The translations under genes and the position numbers were made by a program. Shown one piece after another: positions 8,249 through 16,555 of a DNA stretch of 64,000 nt. The stretch is from Agathobaculum sp. NTUH-O15-33 (GTDB lineage: Bacteria > Bacillota > Clostridia > Oscillospirales > Butyricicoccaceae), in the NCBI RefSeq assembly GCF_033193315.1, contig NZ_CP136187.1, positions 1,550,001 through 1,614,000 of the forward strand, given 5' to 3'. Position 1 is the stretch's first letter. Each line of letters starts with the position of its first letter. A model generated the notes under the pieces. It saw only the letters and a program-made list of their open reading frames with translations. It did no database searches and had not been told where the DNA came from.

Positions 8249-9412
8249 ATGATCACCAACGGCTTTACTTACATTGCGGTTCTGGTATTTCTGGCCGCCG
8301 TTTTGGTCGGCGCGGAAAAGCTGACCAAATGGAAATTCTTCAAGTTTGTGCCGCCTGTCGTGCTGCTGTACCTGCTGACCATGGTGCTTTGCACGGTCGG
8401 CGCATGGGATATGGAGGCGACTGCACCCGCGTATGGTGCGATGAAAAACAACATTCTGTACGCCATGCTTGTGTTGATGTTGCTGCGCTGCGATATCCGC
8501 AAAATCCTAAAGCTCGGCCCGCGTATGCTGGGCGGCTTCTTCGCGGCAAGTATCTCCATCGCCATCGGCTTTATCGCTACCTACGCCATAATGCACTCCC
8601 AGCTCGGTGCGGACGCATGGAAGGCCCTCGGCGCGCTTTGCGGCAGCTGGATGGGCGGTTCGGGCAACATGGTTGCCGTGCAGGAGGCGCTGCATATCGG
8701 CCCGGCTGACATGGGCTACGCGCTCGTCATCGACTCGATCGACTATTCCGTTTGGGTCATGTTCCTGTTGTGGGCGATCTCGTTCGCGCCGCAGTTCAAC
8801 AAGTGGACAAAGGCTTCCACCTCCACGCTCGACGAGGTATGCAAGCGTTTGGAAGACGAGCAGTTGGCGAATGAAAGCCACATCACCTTTGCCGGTTTGC
8901 TGTTTCTGGTGGGCAGCGCGCTTTTGGTGTCGGCGGTCGGTCAGAACATCGGTGCGGCTATCAACGGCGTTGCTCCGTGGTTGGATAAGGCGACGTGGAC
9001 GGTGCTGTTCGTCACGGTTGTCGCGCTGATAGCGGCGGTCACGCCGATGGGCAAGATTGCCGGTTCGGCCGAGCTCTCCAACGTGTTCCTGTATATCGTC
9101 ATCGCGCTTCTTGCCTCGCGCGCGAGCCTGCTCGAGATGACAGACGCGCCGATGTGGATTCTGTCCGGCTTTATGATTCTCGCGATTCACGGCATCATCC
9201 TTGTCGTGCTCGCCAAGATCTTCAAGCTCGATATGTTCACCTGCGGTGTGGCCAGTCTTGCCAATATCGGCGGCACGGCCTCCGCGCCGATTCTGGCGGC
9301 GTCCTACTCGGGCGCGCTGGTTCCGGTCGGCGTGCTAATGGCGCTGATGGGTTATGTCATCGGTACCGGCGGCGGTATAATCGTTGCAAATATTATGAGA
9401 TTGTTTGCGTAA
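8249..9412 (+). CDS. DUF819 family membrane protein (putative transporter)
   Basis: 387 residues with about ten hydrophobic segments spread over the chain, matching the DUF819 (YjcL-like) family by ILKLGPRMLGGFFAASISIAIGF and GALCGSWMGGSGNMVAVQEAL. The glycine-rich GSWMGGSGNM and the later SLANIGGTASAPILAASY form an internal two-fold repeat like that of small-molecule antiporters. The substrate is unknown; position opposite the PepV/epimerase operon makes an amino acid or peptide-derived compound a reasonable guess. RBS AGAGAGGGAAACTGT precedes the ATG. A terminator follows. Confidence 0.85.
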   Translation: MITNGFTYIAVLVFLAAVLVGAEKLTKWKFFKFVPPVVLLYLLTMVLCTVGAWDMEATAPAYGAMKNNILYAMLVLMLLRCDIRKILKLGPRMLGGFFAASISIAIGFIATYAIMHSQLGADAWKALGALCGSWMGGSGNMVAVQEALHIGPADMGYALVIDSIDYSVWVMFLLWAISFAPQFNKWTKASTSTLDEVCKRLEDEQLANESHITFAGLLFLVGSALLVSAVGQNIGAAINGVAPWLDKATWTVLFVTVVALIAAVTPMGKIAGSAELSNVFLYIVIALLASRASLLEMTDAPMWILSGFMILAIHGIILVVLAKIFKLDMFTCGVASLANIGGTASAPILAASYSGALVPVGVLMALMGYVIGTGGGIIVANIMRLFA

Positions 9413-9422
9413 ACGCATACTC

Positions 9423-9454
9423 GAAAATGGACGCGAAAGCGTCCATTTTCTATT
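9423..9454 (+). terminator. Terminator after the DUF819 gene
   Basis: Perfect 12-bp arms GAAAATGGACGC (9423-9434) and GCGTCCATTTTC (9439-9450) with a GAAA tetraloop, then TATTT. Confidence 0.8.
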
Positions 9455-9483
9455 TAATTCGGACAAGGGAAGGGAAGATCGCT

Positions 9484-10074
9484 ATGCAGCTCAATACCTT
9501 GGGCGCGGTACATGAATTTTTGAGGCGGCAGGTGCGGCCCGGCGCGGTGTGCGTTGACGCGACGGCGGGACGAGGGCGAGACACGGCGCTGCTTTGCAGG
9601 CTCGCGGGTGAAGCGGGGCGCGTTTTAGCGTTCGATATCCAACCGGAAGCGATACGGCAAACGCGCGCGCTGCTGGAAAAAGAGGGACTTTGCGCCGAGG
9701 TAATACAGGATAGCCACAGCCACATGGAAGCCTACCTGCCGCCTGAAACGGCGGACTGCGTGGTTTTCAATTTCGGTCGCCTGCCGGGCGGCGATCCGGC
9801 CGTCTTTACGACGGCAGACACCTCGCTGCCCGCGATCGACGCGGGACTGCGGCTTCTCAAGCCGGGCGGCGTAATGGCGCTGGCGCTGTATTACGGCGGC
9901 GCGAACGGCTACGCCGAACGGGACGCGGTGCTGACGCACCTGCAAACGCTGGACGCAAAGTCCTTTACCGTTTTGCGGTGCGACTGGCTCAACCGTCGAA
10001 ACGACCCGCCGATCCCGATTTTTATCTGGAAAGAACAGGGGCTATGTGGTACAATGAAGCAAAAAGGAGAGTGA
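9484..10074 (+). CDS. mnmM: tRNA methyltransferase, YtqB/MnmM family
   Basis: 196 residues, a class I SAM-dependent methyltransferase of the YtqB family, whose characterised members methylate nm5(s2)U at the wobble position of tRNA (MnmM). SAM motif I is CVDATAGRGRDTALLCRLAG, motif II AFDIQPEAI; the family string VFNFGRLPGGD and LLKPGGVMALALYYGG follow. The frame opens 489 nt upstream inside the DUF819 gene; ATG 9484 after GGAAGGGAAG fits the family N-terminus. The zinc-ribbon gene starts 6 nt downstream of the stop, so they are likely co-transcribed. Confidence 0.88.
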   Translation: MQLNTLGAVHEFLRRQVRPGAVCVDATAGRGRDTALLCRLAGEAGRVLAFDIQPEAIRQTRALLEKEGLCAEVIQDSHSHMEAYLPPETADCVVFNFGRLPGGDPAVFTTADTSLPAIDAGLRLLKPGGVMALALYYGGANGYAERDAVLTHLQTLDAKSFTVLRCDWLNRRNDPPIPIFIWKEQGLCGTMKQKGE

Positions 10075-10080
10075 AACGAT

Positions 10081-10614
10081 ATGCCATGGTGTCCCAAATG
10101 CGGGGCGGAATACCGCGAAGGCTTTACGGAGTGCGCGGAATGTCACGTCGCGCTGACCAATATCGAGCCGCGTCCGGAGGAGAAGGAACCGGAACCCCAA
10201 GAAGAGTTGATGCCGGAAGGGTTTGAAAATCCCATCGCTATTTATACCGCGTCTTCCAAGGAGGACGCAGACATGCTCTGCGAAGCCCTTCGGGAAGAGA
10301 ATATCACCGCGGCCACGCGCATGGCGGTGTTTTCACAATTAAACCGCGTCTATGGCGGCGGTTCGGCGCGTTACGGCGTTCAGATCATTGTGGAGGCGAG
10401 TCAAACGGCTGCCGCCCGCGCGGTGATCGAGCGTTTCATGAGCGACTTGAAGGACGCCTCGATCGACGACGACGAGCTGGCCCGTCTGGCTGAGGAGCAG
10501 GCAACGGAAATGCCCGAGCAGCCGATGGAGGATAACGCTTCTTTCAAAATGATGCCGGTGATCGCGGGTGTGATCGCCTTAGCGCTCGTTTTGCTGTACT
10601 TTATCACACGCTGA
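10081..10614 (+). CDS. Zinc-ribbon, DUF2007-like, tail-anchored membrane protein
   Basis: 177 residues. An N-terminal zinc ribbon (CPKCGAEYREGFTECAEC, two CxxC knuckles) is followed by an acidic linker, a DUF2007-like domain (IAIYTASSKEDADMLCEALREENI), another acidic stretch and one C-terminal transmembrane segment (VIAGVIALALVLLYFIT). RBS AAAGGAGAG 9 nt before the ATG. The first 16 residues are nearly the same as those of the next gene, so the pair arose by duplication. No function is known. Confidence 0.82.
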   Translation: MPWCPKCGAEYREGFTECAECHVALTNIEPRPEEKEPEPQEELMPEGFENPIAIYTASSKEDADMLCEALREENITAATRMAVFSQLNRVYGGGSARYGVQIIVEASQTAAARAVIERFMSDLKDASIDDDELARLAEEQATEMPEQPMEDNASFKMMPVIAGVIALALVLLYFITR

Positions 10615-10638
10615 GCTTAGGAAAGGGGGAAACCTTGC

Positions 10639-10887
10639 ATGCCATGGTGTCCCAAATGCGGCGCGGAGTTCCGGGAAGGGTTTACAACCTGCAACTCCTG
10701 TCATGTGCCGCTGATCGACCATAAGCCGGACGGCACCGAGGAAGTGCCGCCCGAGCCGCAATACGGCGAAAAGTGGCTGCAGAACGATAAGAAGCGCGCT
10801 CTTACGCTTACCGCCCTGCGCGCGCTGATCATCCTGTTTCTGGCGGCGGCCGTTCTGCTGCTCATCGCGGATAAAGGTATTTTTTAA
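10639..10887 (+). CDS. Small zinc-ribbon membrane protein
   Basis: 82 residues. Its N-terminus MPWCPKCGAEFREGFTTC repeats that of the preceding protein, with two CxxC pairs for one zinc ion. It then has a short linker and a C-terminal transmembrane helix (ALRALIILFLAAAVLLLIA), and lacks the DUF2007-like middle domain. AGGAAAGGGGG precedes the ATG, 24 nt after the previous stop, so the two are one operon. Function unknown. Confidence 0.78.
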   Translation: MPWCPKCGAEFREGFTTCNSCHVPLIDHKPDGTEEVPPEPQYGEKWLQNDKKRALTLTALRALIILFLAAAVLLLIADKGIF

Positions 10888-10916
10888 GCCGCGAATCGCT
10901 CGCAAAATCATATACG

Positions 10917-10960
10917 AAAAGGGCGCGTTGCAGATCTTTGTTCTGCAACGCGCCCTTTTT
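10917..10960. terminator. Bidirectional terminator between zinc-ribbon gene and lysA
   Basis: GGGCGCGTTGCAG (10921-10933) and its exact complement (10943-10955), flanked by AAAA and TTTTT, so it can stop both convergent genes. Confidence 0.9.
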
Positions 10961-10961
10961 A

Positions 10962-12227
10962 TCAATCGATATCGTCGAACAGATGCGTAAAATCAAATGT
11001 TGCGAAGTAGTCCTTCGGGGTTTCTGCGCGGCGCATGAGCTCGGTCGTGCCGTCCTCGCGGAGCAGAACCTCGGCGGAGCGAAGCTTGCCGTTGTAGTTG
11101 TAGCCCATCGAGAAGCCGTGCGCGCCCGCGTCGTGAATGAACAGGTAATCCCCGATGTCGATGCGGGGCAGGTTGCGGTCGATCGCGAACTTGTCGTTGT
11201 TTTCGCACAAGCCGCCGGTCACATCGTAGGTGCGGTCGTGCAGGGCGTTTTCCTTGCCCAGCACGGTGATGTGATGGTAAGCGCCGTACATGGCGGGGCG
11301 CATCAGGTTGGCCGCGCAGGCGTCCAGCCCGGCATATTCCTTGTGCGTGTGCTTGTGATGGATGCACTTCGTAATCAACGCGCCATAGGGGCCGAGAATG
11401 AAGCGCCCCATCTCGGTGTAGATGGCGACGTCGCCCATGCCGGCGGGAACAAGAATCTCGTCATACGCGCGGTGCACGCCCTCGCCGATCGCGAGGATAT
11501 CGTTCGGCTCCTGCCACGGCTTATAGGGGATGCCCACGCCGCCCGACAGGTTGATGAACGCGATGTGCACGCCGGTTTCCTTTTGCAGCTCGGCCGCGGT
11601 CTTGAACAGGATGCGGGCCAGTGCCGGATAGTACTCGTTCGCCACGGTGTTGGAAGCAAGAAACGCGTGAATACCGAAGTTTTTGACGCCCTTGCTCTTC
11701 ATGATTTTGAACGCTTCGGAAAGCTGATCGCGGGTCATACCGTACTTGGCTTCTTGCGGAGTGTCCATGATCTCGTTTTCGAGGACAAAATCGCCGCCCG
11801 GATTATAACGGCAGGACATGGTCTCTTTCCACGTGCCCACTCGGTCGTAATAATCCAGATGGGTGATATCGTCAAAGTTGATGATCGCGTCCAGATCGGA
11901 GGCAAGCTTGAAATCCTCATCCGGCGTGACGTTGGAGGAGAACATGATATCGTGTCCCGTGACGCCGCAAGCGCGGCTCATCTGAAGCTCCGTGTAAGAG
12001 GAGCAGTCGCAGCCAAAGCCTTCCTCGTGCAGGATCTGGATCAGGCGCGGGGTGGGCGTTGCCTTTACGGCAAAATACTCGCGGTAGCCGGGGTTCCAAG
12101 CAAAGGCCTGACGTACCTTGCGGGCGTTTTCGCGAATGGCCTTTTCATCGTACAGGTAAAACGGGGTGGGGTAAGTCTTTACCATCTCCTCCACTTCGGG
12201 GAGGGTGACAAAGGGTTTCTTTTCCAT
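10962..12227 (-). CDS. lysA: Diaminopimelate decarboxylase
   Basis: 421 residues. Converts meso-diaminopimelate to lysine, the last step of lysine synthesis, with PLP. Fold type III features are visible: PLP lysine in YFAVKATPTPRLIQIL, FGCDCSSYTELQMS, the glycine-rich LSGGVGIPY, and the second active-site cysteine in GGLCENNDKF. Length and motif order fit LysA better than ornithine/arginine decarboxylases. The ATG at 12227 has GGAAAGG about 12 nt upstream. It follows the DUF3006 gene by 39 nt and ends at a terminator shared with the opposite gene. Confidence 0.92.
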   Translation of the reverse strand: MEKKPFVTLPEVEEMVKTYPTPFYLYDEKAIRENARKVRQAFAWNPGYREYFAVKATPTPRLIQILHEEGFGCDCSSYTELQMSRACGVTGHDIMFSSNVTPDEDFKLASDLDAIINFDDITHLDYYDRVGTWKETMSCRYNPGGDFVLENEIMDTPQEAKYGMTRDQLSEAFKIMKSKGVKNFGIHAFLASNTVANEYYPALARILFKTAAELQKETGVHIAFINLSGGVGIPYKPWQEPNDILAIGEGVHRAYDEILVPAGMGDVAIYTEMGRFILGPYGALITKCIHHKHTHKEYAGLDACAANLMRPAMYGAYHHITVLGKENALHDRTYDVTGGLCENNDKFAIDRNLPRIDIGDYLFIHDAGAHGFSMGYNYNGKLRSAEVLLREDGTTELMRRAETPKDYFATFDFTHLFDDID

Positions 12228-12266
12228 TGAAATTTTCGCCTTTCCTTTATAGCTTGAGGGGGGTGG

Positions 12267-12500
12267 TTAGTCGTCCATATTCTTGCCGAGCAAGCGCTCG
12301 AACCGGCGGCGCATATCGTCTTCAATGCGCTGGGTCTCCAGTTCGTCAATAGCGGTGATGCGGCCATTTTCAACGGTGACGACCATACCCTCCGCTACCA
12401 TGGCGGGTGCTTCGGCGCGGGGAAAACGGATCAGCTCGTCATCGATCTCGACGATGACGAAATCGCCTTCAAAGCGATCCACAATACCGGATTGTTTCAT
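12267..12500 (-). CDS. DUF3006 family protein
   Basis: 77 residues, matching DUF3006 by VDRFEGDFVIVEIDDELIRFPRAE. A small beta-rich protein with a basic C-terminal helix. Its ATG overlaps the stop of the upstream metallo-hydrolase gene by 4 nt (12497-12500), indicating translational coupling. DUF3006 genes commonly sit next to ComEC-like hydrolases in Firmicutes, but the biochemical role is unknown. Confidence 0.85.
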   Translation of the reverse strand: MKQSGIVDRFEGDFVIVEIDDELIRFPRAEAPAMVAEGMVVTVENGRITAIDELETQRIEDDMRRRFERLLGKNMDD

Positions 12501-13384
12501 GCAGCATTCTCCTTGGTGACAGATGGTTGGTCGAACGGTAGGATCACCGCGCCTTCTTCGGCGGTGATGTGGATGGTGGAAACGCCGACCTTTTGAAGAT
12601 TTTGCAGCGTATCCGGGTCGGGGTGTCCGAAATCGTTATCCTGCCCGCAGCTGATCACGGCGACGGAGGGATGAACGGCACGGAGAAACGCGGGGGTGGA
12701 CGAGGTCGCGCTGCCATGGTGGCCCACCTTCAGCACCTCGCACGAGAGGCGGGGATGCTTGCTGAGAAGCGCCTTTTCGGCGGCGGCCTCGGCGTCGCCC
12801 ATCAGAAGCACGCTGTGCTCTCCCGCCACAAAGCGGGTGATGAGCGACCGGTCGTTTAGGTTTTTCAGTTTTTCGCGCGACGGCGCGGGGCCAAGAAATT
12901 CGAGCGCCGCGTCCGAACGGAAGCGAAGCGTTTCGCCGTCCTCGGGAACGATGGGGCGGATGCCGCGCTTTTCAAGGGCGGTGAGCAGCCTGTCGTACGC
13001 GGCGGTGTTCGCGGTTTCCGGGCCCATGTAGAAATTATCGATGGGGAAGGCGTCCACCACCTGCGCCATGCCGCCGATATGGTCGGCGTGCGGATGGGTC
13101 GCGACGGCCGCGTAAAGCTTTTTCACGCCGAGCGCGCGGAGGTATTCGACCACCGTATCGCCCGCGGAGGCCTCGCCCGCGTCGATCAGCACGGCGTCGC
13201 CGCCCGAAAGGAGCAGCGTCGCGTCGCCCTGACCAACGTTGATAAAGTGTACGGCGGTGTCCTCCGTGAGCACGGAGCCCCCGAAAGAATAACCGGCAAG
13301 GCTCAACGCGCCGTCCGCTATGACCAACAGTGCCGCGAGAAGCAGCAGTACAAGACGGAGCTTGCGATGTGCGCGGGTCTTCAA
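12497..13384 (-). CDS. ComEC/Rec2-like metallo-beta-lactamase fold hydrolase
   Basis: 295 residues: an N-terminal membrane anchor or uncleaved signal (LVLLLLAALLVIADGALS), then an MBL fold like the C-terminal domain of ComEC. Zinc motifs are THPHADHIGG (HxHxDH), GDAEAAAEKALL and GHHGSATSS, with CGQDNDFGHPDPDTL at the end. The domain probably acts outside the cell as a nuclease or phosphodiesterase (inference from ComEC homology); the competence channel itself is missing. It starts 4 nt after the putP stop and overlaps DUF3006. Confidence 0.85.
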   Translation of the reverse strand: MKTRAHRKLRLVLLLLAALLVIADGALSLAGYSFGGSVLTEDTAVHFINVGQGDATLLLSGGDAVLIDAGEASAGDTVVEYLRALGVKKLYAAVATHPHADHIGGMAQVVDAFPIDNFYMGPETANTAAYDRLLTALEKRGIRPIVPEDGETLRFRSDAALEFLGPAPSREKLKNLNDRSLITRFVAGEHSVLLMGDAEAAAEKALLSKHPRLSCEVLKVGHHGSATSSTPAFLRAVHPSVAVISCGQDNDFGHPDPDTLQNLQKVGVSTIHITAEEGAVILPFDQPSVTKENAA

Positions 13385-13388
13385 GCGA

Positions 13389-14888
13389 TTACTCCTCGCA
13401 GGTACGGTAGGTATCGAACTTATCCGTAATCTCAGCCGAGGGGGCCGGGGTCAGCAGGCTGACGATGACGATGGCAATCAGGCCGCAGACAAAGCCGGGC
13501 ACGATCTCGTACAGATCGAAAATGCCGCCGTGCAGCTGCGCCCAGACCAGATCGACCACGCCGCCAACGATGATGCCGGCAAAAGCGCCCTGCTTGTTCG
13601 TGCGCCGCCAGAACAGCGAGCACAGCACCAACGGGCCGAAGGCCGAGCCGAAGCCGGCCCAAGCATAGGAAACCAGACCGAGTACGGTGCTGTTCTGATC
13701 GGTGGCAATGAGCGCCGCGATGACAGCGACCGACATAACGCAGATGCGGGAGACCCACATCAGTTCGCCGGCGGAGGCTTTGGGTCGGATCTTGTTGTGG
13801 TAGAGGTCCTCTGTGATGGCCGAAGCGGTAACCAGCAGCTGGCTGTCCGCCGTAGACATGATCGCGGCCAAAATAGCGGAAAGGAAGATGCCGCCGATGA
13901 ACACCGGGAAAATACGGCCGACCATGGTAATGTAAATCGTCTCTTCCAGACCGCTTACATTGAGCAGGCTGTCGCCCAGATACATACGGCCTGCAACGCC
14001 GATGAGCACGGCCGCCGTCAGCGAGATCAGCACCCATACGGTTGCGATATGGCGGGATTTCTTGATGGCCGAGGGCTTTTCAATGCCCATGAAACGCACA
14101 AGGATGTGCGGCTGGCCGAAGTAGCCGAGGCCCCACGCGACCAGCGATAGAATACCCATAAACGTGAGCGGCGTATTGGTCGCGCCGTCGACAAACATGC
14201 TCAGGAAGTTGGGGTTAAACGTCTGAACCTGCGTGAAGAAGGAGCCGACGCCGCCGAGCTCGGTGATGACGATGGTGGGCACCGCGAGCACGCAGAAGAA
14301 CATCAGCAGGCCCTGAAAAAAGTCGGTCCAGCAAACAGCGAAAAAGCCGCCCGCGAAGGTGTACGAAATGACGACCACCGCGCCCACGGCCAGCGATACC
14401 AGATAGGGAATGCCGAACACGGAAGAGAACAGCTTGGCGCACGAAACGAAGCCGGAAGCCACATAAAACAGGAAAAACACCAGAATGAACATGGCGGCGA
14501 TCACAGAGATCATACCGCTTTGATCCTGAAAACGGTTTTTAAAGAATTGCGGCAACGTGATCGCGTCGTTCGCGACCTTGGTATACTGGCGCAGCGGTTT
14601 GGCGACCAGCAGCCAGTTCAAATAGGTGCCGACGGCAAGACCGATCGCGATCCAGCCCGCGGAAATGCCGGAAAGATAGGCCGCGCCCGGCAGGCCCATG
14701 AGCAGCCAGCCCGACATATCGCTGGCCTGCGCCGACATGGACGTGACCCACGAACCGAGTTTTCTTCCCCCGAGGAAATATTCGGTCGTGGTACGGTTTT
14801 TGCCGTAGAAAAACATACCGATGCAGATCATAAAGATCAGATAGCACGCGAAGGCGATGATGATCACCAAGTTGTTGCTGATAAACAT
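13389..14888 (-). CDS. putP: Sodium/proline symporter PutP
   Basis: 499 residues with about 13 transmembrane segments, a full-length sodium:solute symporter family member. PutP-type strings include YFLGGRKLGSWVTSMSAQASDMSGWLLMGLPGAAYLSG (Na+ site near the SAQASD serines), GYFGQPHILVRFMGI and ADSQLLVTASAITEDLY. It takes up proline with Na+; closely related transporters for other solutes cannot be excluded. AGGGAGGG precedes the ATG by 11 nt. It heads a unit with the MBL hydrolase, DUF3006 and lysA, with tight spacing throughout. Confidence 0.9.
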   Translation of the reverse strand: MFISNNLVIIIAFACYLIFMICIGMFFYGKNRTTTEYFLGGRKLGSWVTSMSAQASDMSGWLLMGLPGAAYLSGISAGWIAIGLAVGTYLNWLLVAKPLRQYTKVANDAITLPQFFKNRFQDQSGMISVIAAMFILVFFLFYVASGFVSCAKLFSSVFGIPYLVSLAVGAVVVISYTFAGGFFAVCWTDFFQGLLMFFCVLAVPTIVITELGGVGSFFTQVQTFNPNFLSMFVDGATNTPLTFMGILSLVAWGLGYFGQPHILVRFMGIEKPSAIKKSRHIATVWVLISLTAAVLIGVAGRMYLGDSLLNVSGLEETIYITMVGRIFPVFIGGIFLSAILAAIMSTADSQLLVTASAITEDLYHNKIRPKASAGELMWVSRICVMSVAVIAALIATDQNSTVLGLVSYAWAGFGSAFGPLVLCSLFWRRTNKQGAFAGIIVGGVVDLVWAQLHGGIFDLYEIVPGFVCGLIAIVIVSLLTPAPSAEITDKFDTYRTCEE

Positions 14889-15037
14889 ATTTTCAATTAC
14901 CCTCCCTAAAATACTCCTTTATTATACATGGAACCGCACTTTTTTGCAATAACGTGGTGCAATATAAAGAACCCGTAAAAGGGGTTTGTGCAATTCGTCC
15001 AATTCCGGCTTGGCTGTTGCCACGGAATATATTTTAA

Positions 15038-15065
15038 TTGACAAACCGATAATTGGTTATATAAT
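15038..15065 (+). promoter_or_regulatory. Promoter of the glutamate synthase-like gene
   Basis: TTGACA (15038-15043), 16-bp spacer, TATAAT (15060-15065), 39 nt before the start codon. Confidence 0.75.
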
Positions 15066-15104
15066 AGTATTATATCCTAATTAGGAAAGAAAGGAAGGCT
15101 GGAT

Positions 15105-16496
15105 ATGGCAGTATACCGTTGCAAGATCTGTGGCTATGTGTACGATGAGGAAAAGATGGGCAAGCCCTTCGCCACTTTGAGCGAGTGCCCGCGCTGCGAG
15201 CAGGCGATCGGAAATTTTGAACTGGTGGAGGGAGAGCCCGCGCCCGTTCCCGCGCCTGTGCCTGCGCCCGAAACTTTGGCCTATCCGGCGGCGCACGCCA
15301 GACAGGACGCTTCGGTCCGCTACATGGATGAGATACACGAAATGGCGGTATCCGGCAAGCCGATCATCGCGGCCATGGGCACCCAGATGGCGATGCCGAG
15401 CTTTGACGATATCCTGCTGCTCGGCGCGCAGCTCAACCCGCCGCCGCTTGAGGAGCACGCCGAAGTGAATGTGCAGACGGTGATCGGCAAGCGGGCGAAA
15501 AAGCCGATGGTGCTGGAAAGCCCCATCTACATTTCGCATATGTCGTTCGGCGCGCTTTCAGCGGAAACCAAAACAGCGCTTTCCCGCGGCAGCGCGATGG
15601 TGAAGACAGCCATGTGCTCGGGCGAGGGCGGCATCCTGCCCGCCGAGCGCGAAGCCGCCTATCAATACATATTTGAATATGTGCCCAATCTTTACAGTGT
15701 GACCGATGAAAATTTGAAAAACGCGGACGCGATCGAGATCAAAATCGGTCAGGGCACCAAGCCCGGCATGGGCGGCCATCTGCCCGGCGGCAAGGTCACG
15801 CCGGAGATCGCCGCCGTGCGCGGCAAGCCGGTGGGGCAGGACGTAATCAGCCCGTCGAAATTTCCGGGTATCGATTCTAAGGAGGATTTGAAGCGGCTGG
15901 TGGACGAGCTGCGCGAACGGTCGGAGGGCAGGCCGATCGGCATCAAGATCGCGGCGGGCCGCATCGAAGATGACCTCTCCTATTGTGTATTCGCGGAACC
16001 GGATTTTATTACGGTTGATGGGCGCGGCGGCGCGACCGGCGCGAGCCCCAAGCTGATCCGCGACGCGACCAGCGTGCCGACCGTTTACGCCCTGCACCGG
16101 GCGCGCAAATATCTGGATAAGCACGGCAAGGGCATCGATCTGGTCATTACGGGCGGCCTGCGCGTGTCCGCGGACTTTGCCAAGGCTATCGCCATGGGCG
16201 CGGACGCGGTCGCTATCGCCTCCGCCGCGCTGATCGCGGCGGCCTGTATGCAGTACCGCATCTGCGGCACGGGCAAGTGTCCGGTCGGCGTGGCGACACA
16301 GGACCCGGAGCTGCGTCAGCGCCTGCATGAGGACGCGGCGGCGCAGCGCGTGGCCAATTTTCTGACCGTTTCGACTGAGGAGCTCAAGACCTTTGCCCGT
16401 ATCACCGGGCATGAGGATGTGCACGATCTGTCGGTAAACGACCTGTGCACGGTGAGCCGGGAGATATCGAAGTATACGGATATCAGACACGCTTGA
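15105..16496 (+). CDS. Rubredoxin-like domain fused to FMN-binding glutamate synthase domain
   Basis: 463 residues. Residues 1-45 form a rubredoxin-like iron site (CKICGYVYDEEKMGKPF, then CPRCEQ); after a Pro/Ala linker comes the archaeal-type glutamate synthase alpha-chain central/FMN domain (SPIYISHMSFGALSAETKTALSRG, KIGQGTKPGMGGHLPG, VDGRGGATGASPKLI, then CGTGKCPVGVATQDPELR). There is no glutaminase domain, so it would need a separate ammonia and electron supply; the rubredoxin domain probably passes electrons to the flavin. AGGAAGG lies 9 nt before the ATG. The true reaction is not proven for this stand-alone type. Confidence 0.85.
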   Translation: MAVYRCKICGYVYDEEKMGKPFATLSECPRCEQAIGNFELVEGEPAPVPAPVPAPETLAYPAAHARQDASVRYMDEIHEMAVSGKPIIAAMGTQMAMPSFDDILLLGAQLNPPPLEEHAEVNVQTVIGKRAKKPMVLESPIYISHMSFGALSAETKTALSRGSAMVKTAMCSGEGGILPAEREAAYQYIFEYVPNLYSVTDENLKNADAIEIKIGQGTKPGMGGHLPGGKVTPEIAAVRGKPVGQDVISPSKFPGIDSKEDLKRLVDELRERSEGRPIGIKIAAGRIEDDLSYCVFAEPDFITVDGRGGATGASPKLIRDATSVPTVYALHRARKYLDKHGKGIDLVITGGLRVSADFAKAIAMGADAVAIASAALIAAACMQYRICGTGKCPVGVATQDPELRQRLHEDAAAQRVANFLTVSTEELKTFARITGHEDVHDLSVNDLCTVSREISKYTDIRHA

Positions 16497-16530
16497 GAGC
16501 TAGGAGTTAGAAAGTAGGAATTAGGAGTTA

Positions 16531-16552
16531 GGGCGGCGTTTGCCGCCCTTTT
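16531..16552 (+). terminator. Terminator of the glutamate synthase-like gene
   Basis: GGGCGGC-GTTT-GCCGCCC (16531-16548) followed by TTTT. Confidence 0.8.
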
Positions 16553-16555
16553 CCT

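Noticed and set aside
10938-12230. 430-codon plus-strand frame opposite lysA
   Set aside because: Shadow of a complete LysA on the other strand.
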